From CAVXUB01 sp963764805 (lineage in GTDB: Bacteria; Actinomycetota; Acidimicrobiia; Acidimicrobiales; Bog-793), in contig CAVXUB010000001.1 of the NCBI GenBank assembly GCA_963764805.1, positions 868,001 through 932,000 of the forward strand: a stretch of 64,000 nt of DNA. The letters run 5' to 3'. Within the stretch, counting starts at the first letter, position 1. Every line of letters begins with the position of its first letter. Below are positions 54,776 to 63,003 of this stretch, in pieces. Position numbers and translations under genes: made by a program. The notes under the pieces are model-generated. The model did not search any database. It saw nothing but the letters and a program-made list of their open reading frames with translations, and was not told the origin of the DNA.

Positions 54776-55393
54776 CTACCGCGTCTGCGCGGCACGATCC
54801 CGGGAGCCGGCGAGGTCGGCGGCGGGCCGGCCGAGGCCCACCATCCGCAGCTTGCTCAACTCACATACGAACTCGGTGATGGCGCAGTTCGGTATGCCTT
54901 CCTCGATGGCGCCGGGCGCATGGGAGCGCACGTACTCGTCGCCGACCAGGTCCCGGGCGAGGTCGACGGTCACGCCGCCGTGCCCGATGACGACGACAGT
55001 GCGGCCGGGGTAGCGAGCCGCAAGGTCAACCAGGACAAGTCGGAGGCGGGCACTGGCGACGCTTGAGGAGTCACCGTGCCGAGGTTGAAAGTCCCGCTCG
55101 GTGCTGGCCCTGGCCCAGTCGGCAAGAAACTCCTCCGCCGTCTGATCGGCTTCCCAGTTCATCCGCTCGGTCAACCGCTCGTCGACCTCGGCGGGCACCC
55201 CCAGCCGCCGAGCGACGTGTCCGGCTGTCTCCTGGGCACGCCGCAGATGGCTGGAGTGGACGATCGTCGCCCCAACCCCGCTGAGCTTCTCGGCAACTTC
55301 CTCGGCCTGCAAGTGCCCGAGCGCCGAGAGCCCAGGATCTCCAGGCTGGGACTCCTTCGCGGCATGCTGAACGATCAAGAAGCGTGTTGCCAT
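54776..55393 (-). CDS. Histidine phosphatase superfamily protein
   Basis: A 205-residue phosphoglycerate-mutase-like protein. It begins ATRFLIVQHAAKES, a variant of the RHG motif in which Gln replaces the Arg, a pattern found in a subset of the family. A central LRRAQETAGHVARRLGV and the second catalytic His in VVVIGHGGVTVDLARDL are present. ATG at 55393. It likely acts on a phosphomonoester; the substrate is unknown. A 45-codon gene ends 5 bp upstream and may be coupled to it. Confidence 0.85.
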   Translation of the reverse strand: MATRFLIVQHAAKESQPGDPGLSALGHLQAEEVAEKLSGVGATIVHSSHLRRAQETAGHVARRLGVPAEVDERLTERMNWEADQTAEEFLADWARASTERDFQPRHGDSSSVASARLRLVLVDLAARYPGRTVVVIGHGGVTVDLARDLVGDEYVRSHAPGAIEEGIPNCAITEFVCELSKLRMVGLGRPAADLAGSRDRAAQTR

Positions 55394-55398
55394 CCGCC

Positions 55399-55536
55399 CT
55401 ACCCGCTGCCGACGCTCTCGGAGCCGCCCACGCCACCGGCGCCGCCGTAGCTCTCGACCAACAGGCGCGCCACGATCTCGGCGTCCGCGTGCTGAGAAAG
55501 CGCTCGGGCGTAGAACTCCTCGGAGGTCAATGGCAT
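55399..55536 (-). CDS. Small hypothetical protein upstream of the histidine phosphatase
   Basis: A 45-residue protein from ATG 55536: PLTSEEFYARALSQHADAE, then IVARLLVESYGGAGGV and a Gly/Ser tail to TAG at 55399. The start codon of the phosphatase follows 5 bp later, and the intervening GGGTAGGGCGG can serve as its ribosome-binding site, so the two are probably coupled. Family unknown. The plus-strand frames over the same stretch look like shadows. Confidence 0.5.
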   Translation of the reverse strand: MPLTSEEFYARALSQHADAEIVARLLVESYGGAGGVGGSESVGSG

Positions 55537-55714
55537 GAAAGCACCGTACCGCCCTTTGAATCAGGACCGCGAAAGTGCAACCGAATCGTGCCGATCGAGG
55601 ATTTGTCCAAGAGGCGACACGGGATGGCAGCTGACGCCGTAGATGGCGACTTGCTGATTGCTTACGCTTCAAGTCGAGACCTTGAGTCGGTTGACCGGTG
55701 GGAGGAGTTGAACG

Positions 55715-56644
55715 ATGAAGAGTGACCGTCCACTGACTGGAACCGTCGCACTGGTGGCAGGAGCGACCCGGGGTGCCGGCAGAGCGATCGCCGTCGAGCT
55801 TGCTCGCGCCGGCGCCTACGTCTACGCGACAGGCAGGAGCAGCCGTGTGACCGGACCGTCCGAGATCGGGCGGCCCGAGACGATCGAGGAGACCGCGGAA
55901 ATGATGCACGCGGCCGGCGGTGACGGAGTGGCGCTTCGTGTGGATCACCTCGAACCCCAGGAAGTGGGTTCCCTCATCGAGCGCATCGAGCGTGAGCACG
56001 GCCGCCTCGACGTCCTCGTCAACGACATCTTCGGGGGTGACCGCTACTCGGAGTGGGACAAGCCTCTTTGGGAGCACGACCTCGAGGGCGGCCTGCGAAT
56101 GCTCCGCATGGGCATCGACACCCACCTCGTCACGAGCACACAGGCGCTGCCGTTGATGCTCCGTGGTGAGCGGGCGCTCCTCGTCGAGGTAACCGATGGC
56201 ACCTCCAGCTTCAACGCCGACTTCCGCCAGAACGTCGGCTTCTACTACGACCTGGTGAAGGCAGGCGTGGAGAGGATCGTGAAGGGGCTCACCTTCGAGC
56301 TCGCGGACCATCCGGTCACTGCTCTCGGCGTGACCCCCGGGTGGCTCCGGTCCGAGAAGATGCTGGAAGGCTTCGGCGTCACCGAGGCCAACTGGCGCAA
56401 CGCCTGCCAAGGAACGCCTGGTTTCGCCATCTCGGAATCCCCAACTTACGTGGGCCGCGGCATCGCCGCCCTGGCCGGGGACCCGAACTATTCCAGGTTC
56501 GCCGGCAGGATCCTCACTTCGAGAGAGATGGCTGACGAATACGGCCTCACCGACACCGACGGGTCTCGGCCGGACTGTTGGGGACTGATCGAGAAGTACG
56601 GCATCGACCAGGAGAGCGCGGAGGGCATCGAGGACTTCCGGTAG
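55715..56644 (+). CDS. Short-chain dehydrogenase/reductase
   Basis: A 309-residue SDR oxidoreductase. The cofactor motif VAGATRGAGRAIAVELARAGAYVYATGR is TGxxxGxG-like with Arg residues suggesting NADP(H); VLVNDIFGGDR stands where NNAG is usual; the active site is YYDLVKAGVERIVKGL (Tyr-x-x-x-Lys). GVTPGWLRSEKML is the post-active-site loop. The ATG follows GTGGGAGGAGTTGAACG, a strong ribosome-binding site. The length is longer than classical SDRs owing to a C-terminal extension (ADEYGLTDTDGSRPDCWGLI) typical of a dehydrogenase subgroup. Substrate unknown. Confidence 0.9.
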   Translation: MKSDRPLTGTVALVAGATRGAGRAIAVELARAGAYVYATGRSSRVTGPSEIGRPETIEETAEMMHAAGGDGVALRVDHLEPQEVGSLIERIEREHGRLDVLVNDIFGGDRYSEWDKPLWEHDLEGGLRMLRMGIDTHLVTSTQALPLMLRGERALLVEVTDGTSSFNADFRQNVGFYYDLVKAGVERIVKGLTFELADHPVTALGVTPGWLRSEKMLEGFGVTEANWRNACQGTPGFAISESPTYVGRGIAALAGDPNYSRFAGRILTSREMADEYGLTDTDGSRPDCWGLIEKYGIDQESAEGIEDFR

Positions 56645-56794
56645 CTGGAGGAGCGGGTACATCACGAACGCGGACCGGTGATGATGAAAGCCATACGTGG
56701 GTCCCCTCCTTGTTGCTGCTATCTCCTGTCCGTTGGCGGTGCGCGCCGGTATCCTCACGACGACGACAGCGGTCGGTGAGAAGAGGCGAGACTC

Positions 56795-58024
56795 TTGAGC
56801 GAGACGTCCGGCGGACCGGGTTGGTGGATGGCATCCGACAATCGTTGGTACCCGCCCGAGCTCCATCCCGATTGGCGAGGCGCTCATGGCGCGCAGCAGA
56901 GCGGGTGGAACGGTCCCTATGGCCCAGCGGTAGACGACGCTCCTCTCGCATCCTGGGCTCCGCACACGATGAGCACGCCCCAGGTGCATGTCGTGCCGCC
57001 ATATCCTGGGGATGGGCAGATCCCAGGTGAACCTCGGATGGGATCCCCAACCGGCTATCAGGCGCCGCCCTACCCGTCCGCTCCCTACCGACCCGCCTAC
57101 CAACCCGGGTCCTACGGCCAGCCGATGCGCTCACCACAGACCGTCGCGTCCGGCGGACGCATCGCTCGTGGGTTGCGGCTGGTGCGGACCGGGTTCACCA
57201 TCGCCAAGGACGAGCCGGGGCTGATCGCGGTGCCCATCATCGGATGCATCGTCCAGCTGCTGATCATCGGCGCGGGGACGATCGTCTTGTGGCCTGCATT
57301 GCATCCGTCCAGCCAGACGACGAGCCTGCCCTCGAACGGCACGGCTTCGTCCGTGCACCTCTCAGCCGAGCAATGGGTCGTGGTTGCCCTGATCGGCTTC
57401 GTCACGATGTTCGTATCCGTGATCGCGCATGCCACGATGATCTCCAGGGTGATGGCTCGCTTCCACGGGCAGCGCATCACCAACGGCGTCGCCTTCAAGG
57501 CGGTGATGTCGAAGAGCCCGCAACTCCTCGCCTGGTCGGTCATCGATCGCGTCGTTCTGAGCGTGCTGCGGAGCATCGGACGGCGGGGGATCCTCGGCGC
57601 CATCGTCCGCATGCTGCTCCAGAGCGGCTGGCTGCTGGCCAGCTTCTTCGTCGTCCCAGTCGTCCTGTTCGAGAATCTCGGTGCCTTCGCCGCCATCAAG
57701 CGGTCGGCCTCGCTGTGCAGGCAGCAGTGGGGGGAGAACATCGTCGGCAACTCGGCGATCGCGATCATCGCCGTCCTCGCGATCATCGTCGACGTCGTGA
57801 TCAGCATCGTCCTCGGCGCCGTGTTTGCTCCTCTCGGCGTGGTGGTCGGAGTGCTCGGTCTGATCGCCATCCTGCTGGTGGTGACCGTGGCCTCCTCGGC
57901 TTTCAATGCCGCCCTGTACTGGTACGCAGTGACGCGACAGTCCCCGGACCCATGGCAGTACTCAGCCGACGACCTCCAGAGCGCGTACCGCCCGGCTTCA
58001 CGGTCACGCAGCTACTCGCTCTGA
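56795..58024 (+). CDS. DUF6159-like membrane protein with N-terminal WYPPELHP segment
   Basis: A 409-residue protein. The first 110 residues are hydrophilic, with a DUF2510-like GWWMASDNRWYPPELHP and a Pro/Tyr-rich stretch (PPYPSAPYRPAYQPG). From about residue 120 on lie six hydrophobic segments, including LIAVPIIGCIVQLLIIGAGT and NSAIAIIAVLAIIVDVVISI, matching the DUF6159 (glycerophosphoryl-diester-like) membrane fold. The start is TTG at 56795 behind GAAGAGGCGAG. Function unknown; the WYPPELHP segment is widespread in Acidimicrobiia. Confidence 0.7.
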   Translation: MSETSGGPGWWMASDNRWYPPELHPDWRGAHGAQQSGWNGPYGPAVDDAPLASWAPHTMSTPQVHVVPPYPGDGQIPGEPRMGSPTGYQAPPYPSAPYRPAYQPGSYGQPMRSPQTVASGGRIARGLRLVRTGFTIAKDEPGLIAVPIIGCIVQLLIIGAGTIVLWPALHPSSQTTSLPSNGTASSVHLSAEQWVVVALIGFVTMFVSVIAHATMISRVMARFHGQRITNGVAFKAVMSKSPQLLAWSVIDRVVLSVLRSIGRRGILGAIVRMLLQSGWLLASFFVVPVVLFENLGAFAAIKRSASLCRQQWGENIVGNSAIAIIAVLAIIVDVVISIVLGAVFAPLGVVVGVLGLIAILLVVTVASSAFNAALYWYAVTRQSPDPWQYSADDLQSAYRPASRSRSYSL

Positions 58025-58071
58025 CAGTCGGTCCCCCGGGCGCTCCTCCTCGTGGTGGTAAACCTGCCGGC

Positions 58072-58416
58072 ATGCCGTTGATCGACGTGACCTATGGCGA
58101 GGCGGTGAGCGATGACGTCCTGCGTCAACTAGCCGAGGCGTTGCCTGACATCGTCGCCGACGGGGTCGAGTGCGGGGAGGAGCCGACGACCGGACCGGCA
58201 GAACCGGGTGATATCGAGATCCGGTTCCGCAAGAAGTCTCCACTGGACGTCGGCGAGCTGGACGTCGTAGTCGAAGTCCGCACCAAGCTGTTCGACGACC
58301 GGATCACAGACAAGCAGCAACGTGCCGATCTGATTCGCGACCGCCTGCTGGGCCTCCCGCTCGGGCAACTGGGCGTCTGGTTGATCCTGGCGGAGGGTGC
58401 CTGGAGCCAGAGCTGA
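58072..58416 (+). CDS. Tautomerase-like small protein
   Basis: A 114-residue protein with Pro as residue 2 (PLIDVTYGEAVSDDVLRQLAEALP), which would be the catalytic N-terminal proline of the 4-oxalocrotonate tautomerase superfamily after Met removal. DIEIRFRKKSPLDVGELDVVVEVRTKLFDDR forms the expected beta segments. It is longer than 4-OT (about 62) and resembles the MIF-like or unassigned tautomerase subgroup. Activity is inferred. Confidence 0.6.
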   Translation: MPLIDVTYGEAVSDDVLRQLAEALPDIVADGVECGEEPTTGPAEPGDIEIRFRKKSPLDVGELDVVVEVRTKLFDDRITDKQQRADLIRDRLLGLPLGQLGVWLILAEGAWSQS

Positions 58417-58468
58417 CGTTGGCTCGTCGGGAGGGCTGGACGCACCTCCTGCGGCAGACTGGTGCGCG

Positions 58469-58780
58469 GTGGACATCTCCGACTTGTCCCGTTCGGCGGG
58501 CGAATTGCGCGGGGTACGGCAGTCCGTTCGCGAGGGCCGCCATGAGTGGCGCTACCGGGGCAGGTTGGTGGCCCGCCAGCTCGACGACACCCACATCGTC
58601 GTCCGGACCGACTTCGACTCCCGAGAGGCCCTGCTGCGTTTGTTCCCAAAGACTTTCAGCGTCCCGCGTCACTGGGTGAAGCACATGATGGTCGTGGCCG
58701 ACCTCGCTGCGGGCGATGCCGGCGCCATCGAGGATGCCCTCGTCGCGGCATGGCAACTGCAGCGAGGTTCAGGATCCTGA
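58469..58780 (+). CDS. MmcQ/YjbR-like protein
   Basis: The core reads GRHEWRYRGRLVARQLDD, VVRTDFDSREALLRLFPKTF and HWVKHMMVVADLAAGDAGAIEDALVAAWQLQ, matching the MmcQ/YjbR double-psi-like fold in order and spacing. GTG at 58469 gives 103 residues; a GTG at 58397, overlapping the tautomerase-like gene by 20 bp, is an alternative. The biological role of this family is unsettled; it is often linked to DNA-damage or quinolone phenotypes. Confidence 0.6.
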   Translation: MDISDLSRSAGELRGVRQSVREGRHEWRYRGRLVARQLDDTHIVVRTDFDSREALLRLFPKTFSVPRHWVKHMMVVADLAAGDAGAIEDALVAAWQLQRGSGS

Positions 58781-58793
58781 CTGGCGTCGCCCC

Positions 58794-59393
58794 TCAGTGA
58801 GCGACAGAGGGTCCTGAACCTTCGGTAAGGGCACGCTCGACCCTCCGGTCGGGGATCAGCCACATGAGCGCTACGGCGACATAGCCCGCGATCGCGACCC
58901 AGCGGTCGGCAAAGGCGACGCCGATCGATGCCAGGTAGATCAACGGCGAAGCGCGCCCCTTCCAGTCCCGTCCGATCGCTTTGCGTAGGCGTGAATCCTC
59001 TCCTTGCTCAGCGATGATCGTCAGCTGCAGCACGTAGTACGCAATCGCCGGCATCAAGAGGACGACGCCATAGCCGACCGTCGGCACGAGTGCGAAGCCG
59101 TTGGTCCCCATCCATCCGGTGGCCACCGGCACGAGTGAGAGCCAGAACAGCAGGTGGAGGTTCGCCCACAGGATCGCCCCGTTCACTCGCTCGACGAGCT
59201 GGAGCATGTGGTGATGGTTTGTCCAGTAGATCCCCAGGTAGACGAAGCTCAGCAGGTACGTGAGACCGATCGGCAGCAGCGGGCGCAGCGCTCTGACGCT
59301 CGTGCCGTGCGGAACCTTCAGCTCGAGCACCATCACGGTGATCAGGATGGCGATCACTCCGTCGCTGAATGTCTCCAGCCGCTCGGTCCTCAT
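58794..59393 (-). CDS. TMEM175-family potassium channel-like protein
   Basis: A 199-residue membrane protein of the DUF1211/TMEM175 family. It starts RTERLETFSDGVIAILITVMVLELKVP, the family filter helix (FSDGVIAI), then YLLSFVYLGIYWTNHHHMLQ and ILWANLHLLFWLSLVPVATG. Six hydrophobic segments are visible in the single repeat. Prokaryotic members are potassium-permeable leak channels. ATG at 59393. Confidence 0.9.
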   Translation of the reverse strand: MRTERLETFSDGVIAILITVMVLELKVPHGTSVRALRPLLPIGLTYLLSFVYLGIYWTNHHHMLQLVERVNGAILWANLHLLFWLSLVPVATGWMGTNGFALVPTVGYGVVLLMPAIAYYVLQLTIIAEQGEDSRLRKAIGRDWKGRASPLIYLASIGVAFADRWVAIAGYVAVALMWLIPDRRVERALTEGSGPSVAH

Positions 59394-59440
59394 GTCCTGA
59401 CGCTAGCGACGCACGGGTTCGGCCCGCCGCCTCCTGTGGT

Positions 59441-59861
59441 TCAGTGGAACCGGCGCCGCCGCTCCAACTCCTTGCCCGTCGGCGGAGACCCCGCCGGCCC
59501 CGTCGGAAGGTTGGCCGAGACGGCGTCGCACACCAGCCGCCGTGCCAACACGAGGCCGGTGTCGTCCGTCAGCGACAACCTCCAGCCAGTCGGACTGACG
59601 TGACCTCAGCCTCACGCAGGGCTGGACCTCCAGTTCCTTGCGGCGGGCGCTGATCTCGCCCCTGGTGAGCCTGATATCGAGGCTGCCATCATCGTCGAAG
59701 TGTGCTATCTCTCGCTTGCCCACCCACAGAGCGGCACCCCCCGCGAACGCACCCTCACCGACGACAGCATCATCGAGCGCCGACCACTGATCGATCAACC
59801 GTGCCCGCAGTTGAGCGTCGACGTCCCGCGCCACCCGATCAGTTTGCACCACTGCCCCCAC
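59441..59861 (-). pseudogene. DUF5519 (luciferase-like) protein, one frameshift
   Basis: The N-terminal part carries GGAALWVGKREIAHFDDDGS, LDIRLTRGEISARRKELEVQP and RSRQSDWLEV, the DUF5519 signature. Near 59570 one extra base shifts the frame; the restored C-terminus is SLTDDTGLVLARRLVCDAVSANLP and ends at 59441. Restored length is about 139 residues. Function of the family is unknown. Non-functional as written unless the extra base is an error. Confidence 0.7.
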
Positions 59862-59898
59862 AGTGGACGCTCACGCGGCGCCGTGGTAGTAGTCCGAG

Positions 59899-60397
59899 AT
59901 GGCGACACGTCAGCTGACCCCTCCGGAGTGCCTACAGATACTGTCTTCCACACCGGAGCGGATCGCCGCCCTGACTCGCGGGCGTGAAGGCAGGTCTGCT
60001 GCGCCAGCCGCCAAGTCCCGGCGAATGGTCCGTGAACGGAGTGCTCGCCCACCTACGTGCGTGCAGCGACCAATGGGGTGGGGCGATCCACAAGATCCTC
60101 GCCGAGGAGCCCAGTTTCGAGGCCGTTAATCCAGCCAGGTGGATCGATCGCACGGACTATCCGCAGCAGCCGTTCGCCAGGTCGTTCAAGGCGTTCGTGG
60201 AGCAACGCGCCGCTCTCCTCGCCGCCCTCGAGCCGCTCGACCCGGAAGGGTGGACTGCCTCTTCCGAGGTGAAGGTCTGGGGCCAGGTGTTCGTCCGTTC
60301 GGTTCGCTACTACGCAGCCTGGTTGGCACGGCACGAGCGTCCGCACGTGAAGCAGATCGAGCGGACGCTTGCAGCGGTCCTGAGCCAACAGACCTGA
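59899..60397 (+). CDS. DinB-like protein, one frameshift
   Basis: The N-terminus (ATRQLTPPECLQILSSTPERIAALTRG) is read from ATG 59899. Near 59975 one extra G shifts the frame; the rest (SPGEWSVNGVLAHLRACSDQW, GGAIHKILAEE, YYAAWLARHERPHVKQIERTL) is in the next frame and ends at 60397. The histidine positions fit the DinB/DUF664 four-helix metal site. Removing one G would give about 165 residues. DinB-like proteins often act as thiol-dependent transferases; substrate unknown. Confidence 0.7.
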
Positions 60398-60436
60398 GGC
60401 GAGCCGCCGTTAAGAACGCCACAGGAGCCGGCGCCA

Positions 60437-61123
60437 ATGTGTGCCGATCGCTTCGCGTCGGGAAGGATGGGGTTCGCGATGCCGGTTCGTCCGAACCCCG
60501 AGGAGCTGCGAGCGGCGGCGGGCCGCGCGATACCCGACGTCGTGGCGCATGGGCTGGACGTGCTCTTCTGCGGCATCAACCCAAGCCTCTGGAGCGGCGC
60601 GGTCGGGCACCACTTCGCCCGCCCCGGGAACCGCTTCTGGCGAGTCCTTCACGGAGCCGGCTTCTCGCCCGAAGTTCTGCAGCCCTCCCAGGCCGATCGC
60701 TTCCTCGAGCTCGGTTTCGGGCTGACGAACCTGGTCAACAGGGCCACCGTGGCGGCCGCCGAACTGAGCAGGGAAGAGCTGGTGGCGGGCTCGGAGCGAC
60801 TTCTGGAGACCGCATGCCGTTGGGCACCGAAGTTCGTGGCGGTCGTCGGCATGGGTGCCTACCGTGTCGCCTTCGGACGGCCGAAGGCGCCCTTGGGCAG
60901 GCAGCGGGACCTGCTCGGGCCGTCCGCCCTCTGGCTCCTTCCGAACCCGTCCGGCTTGCAGGCGACCTACCAGCTTCCGGAGCTGATCGCCGCCTTCAGC
61001 GAGCTGCGGCAGGCGTCGCTTCCTGATCCACCGCCTCGTCGGGGCGGGGCTGCTGGTCCCACTTCCCGAAGTACTCTCGAAACTCGATCCGCGAGGGCCG
61101 CTCCTCGTCGTGGTAGAGCGTGA
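60437..61123 (+). CDS. mug: G/U mismatch-specific DNA glycosylase (Mug)
   Basis: A uracil-DNA-glycosylase-superfamily enzyme, 228 residues as written. GLDVLFCGINPSLWSGAVGHHFARPGNRFW contains the catalytic-loop GINPS and the wall motif; LPNPSGLQATYQ is the family-specific helix-capping segment. It removes U or ethenocytosine opposite G. ATG at 60437 follows AGGAG; ATG 60479 is a possible alternative. After ELIAAFSELRQASLPD the last 30 residues are Arg/Pro-rich and overlap the convergent hydrolase gene by 128 bp, suggesting a lost stop. Confidence 0.9.
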   Translation: MCADRFASGRMGFAMPVRPNPEELRAAAGRAIPDVVAHGLDVLFCGINPSLWSGAVGHHFARPGNRFWRVLHGAGFSPEVLQPSQADRFLELGFGLTNLVNRATVAAAELSREELVAGSERLLETACRWAPKFVAVVGMGAYRVAFGRPKAPLGRQRDLLGPSALWLLPNPSGLQATYQLPELIAAFSELRQASLPDPPPRRGGAAGPTSRSTLETRSARAAPRRGRA

Positions 61124-62927
61124 CATTGGCCACCGGCCCGGACGTTTGCAGCTCGTTGTCGGCGAACTGGTTCCAGTTGCGGTCGTAGCTCGGGAAGTTC
61201 GATCCCGCTACCTCTATACGGAGGCGGTGGCCGGGGCCGAACCAGTTGGCGGTCGTGATCCCTCTGAGCCGCACCCGGTAGACGGCTCCCGGCTCGGCCG
61301 GCGCCGGCTCGCCGTAGCCATCGCGGTACCGAAGGCGCGCGCTGGTGTCGGCGAGGTTGTACGCGCAGCCGTCGGGGTAGACGTCGACCAGCTTGAGGTG
61401 GATGTCCGTGTCGGGGACATCCACGGAGATGAAGAGCTCGGCCTCGACGTCCCCGGCGACCGCTATGCCCTCCTCGAGCACGGGGGTGCTGAACACGAGG
61501 ACGTCCTGCCGGCACTCGACCGGGCGCTGGTCCGTGCACACCGGCAGGGCTCCTACCGCAAGGCCGCCGCCGTGTGAAGGCACTGGGTTCTGCGGATCCG
61601 CGAGGAGCGTGTCCGAGGAGGCGCCAGCGGTCACCGCAGCCGGCTCGCGCGACAGGACCCCGTCCCCCCACAGCGTGTTGGCGCCGCTCTCGCTGCGGAG
61701 ATAGAGGGTCGACCAGCGGGTCTCGGCGAGAGGCCAGCGGTCGCCGGTCAACCACGTGCCGGCACCCATCAAGAAGACCTTCACCCTCGGATGATCCTTG
61801 AAGTCCTTCTCCCAGTCTGCGGGATCGCCCGCCAACAGCCGCTTGAACCAGGCCATGAAGAGCTTGTCGTACTCGAACGACGAGTCGCCGACCGGCCTGT
61901 CCCCGAGCCATGCCTGCTTGCTCGCCTGGGTGGTCATCCGGCAGTGCGAGGTGGGTGCCATGATCAGGTACTGGTCGGAATGGTTCTGCTGGAACTCGAA
62001 CAGCTTGACCGTCTCAAAGGCCCCGATATCCATCCATCCGTTGATGTTCAGGCTCGGGGTGGCGCCGGTGTGCTCGCTGCTGATGAGATGCGGTCGCCGC
62101 CACACCGAGTCGGCAGGAGTCGCGTGGAGGTACTCCTCGAACTCGGTTGCCGGAGCACCGAGCCGCCGCAGGACCTCCCCGCTCGGGGCCTTCAGCACCT
62201 GCTTGGCGAGCTCCTTCGTGTACTCGTCGCTCCGGAAGTCGGGCGAGCTGATCTCGAAGCTCCGCAAGGCCCGGGCGGTGGCTTCCTCGTCCTCGTAGCT
62301 CGGGAGCTTCGGCCGCTCGAGGACCCCGAATGGCGCGTACCAGAGGGCCCAGTCGGCGAGCATCGGCACCCCGCCGCGGTAGAAGGCTCCGTTGGAGCCT
62401 TCGTTGCCGGGGACATTGCCCACGCCTGCCCCCGAGCTCATCGCCACGCAAGCCTTCAGGGCCGGATGCCCGATGGCGGCAACGCGCAGCTGGTTCTCGG
62501 CCGGCGAGGAACACCCGATCAGGCCGATCTGCCCGTTGGACCAGGGCTGGGCGGCGACCCATTCGAGTGTGTCAGCGGCGTCCTCGGAGGCGCGCCCGAG
62601 GAAGCTGAACGTCCCCTCGGACCACAACGATCCCCGCTCGTTCTGCACCACGACGGCCCACCCGGCCTCGAAGACCTGTTTGTACACCGGGTAGTGGAGC
62701 TCGGCGGTGTACGGCGTGCGTTCCATCACCACAGGAACAGGCTCCGCGGCGCGGGGACGGATGACCATCGTCGCCAGCCGGACCCCGTCCCGCATCGGGA
62801 CCATCAGATGCTCGACGAGGAAGCGGTCCCCAGTGGCACCGTGCTCCTTGGCCGTGGCCTCGAGCCGGGTTGCCTTGCCCGGGTGGAGCGGGGTGTCGAT
62901 CGGCGCAGGCCGTTCATGTGCTCTCAT
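60996..62927 (-). CDS. CocE/NonD-family alpha/beta hydrolase
   Basis: A 643-residue hydrolase. The N-terminal alpha/beta fold has MVPMRDGVRLATMVIRPRA, VVQNERGSLWSEGTFSFLG and the nucleophile elbow GLIGCSSPAENQL; a cap region with W/H-rich segments follows; the C-terminal PepX_C jelly roll shows SVDVPDTDIHLKLVDVYPDG, AYNLADTSARLRYRD and TANWFGPGHRLRIEVAGSN. ATG at 62927 gives the usual length. It hydrolyses esters or amides; members include cocaine esterase and X-Pro dipeptidyl peptidases. Substrate unknown. Confidence 0.9.
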   Translation of the reverse strand: MRAHERPAPIDTPLHPGKATRLEATAKEHGATGDRFLVEHLMVPMRDGVRLATMVIRPRAAEPVPVVMERTPYTAELHYPVYKQVFEAGWAVVVQNERGSLWSEGTFSFLGRASEDAADTLEWVAAQPWSNGQIGLIGCSSPAENQLRVAAIGHPALKACVAMSSGAGVGNVPGNEGSNGAFYRGGVPMLADWALWYAPFGVLERPKLPSYEDEEATARALRSFEISSPDFRSDEYTKELAKQVLKAPSGEVLRRLGAPATEFEEYLHATPADSVWRRPHLISSEHTGATPSLNINGWMDIGAFETVKLFEFQQNHSDQYLIMAPTSHCRMTTQASKQAWLGDRPVGDSSFEYDKLFMAWFKRLLAGDPADWEKDFKDHPRVKVFLMGAGTWLTGDRWPLAETRWSTLYLRSESGANTLWGDGVLSREPAAVTAGASSDTLLADPQNPVPSHGGGLAVGALPVCTDQRPVECRQDVLVFSTPVLEEGIAVAGDVEAELFISVDVPDTDIHLKLVDVYPDGCAYNLADTSARLRYRDGYGEPAPAEPGAVYRVRLRGITTANWFGPGHRLRIEVAGSNFPSYDRNWNQFADNELQTSGPVANVTLYHDEERPSRIEFREYFGKWDQQPRPDEAVDQEATPAAAR

Positions 62928-63003
62928 GCGACCACTATTGCGCGCCGGACGCCGTGCGGCCGAGGGTCTGCCCGCTCTGCGGCCCGACAGCCCCAGGCAA
63001 CAG

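Noticed and set aside
54776..57103. A 775-codon minus-strand frame
   Set aside because: Only its last 205 codons (55393 to 54776) match a known family. The rest is the antisense of the SDR and DUF6159 genes.
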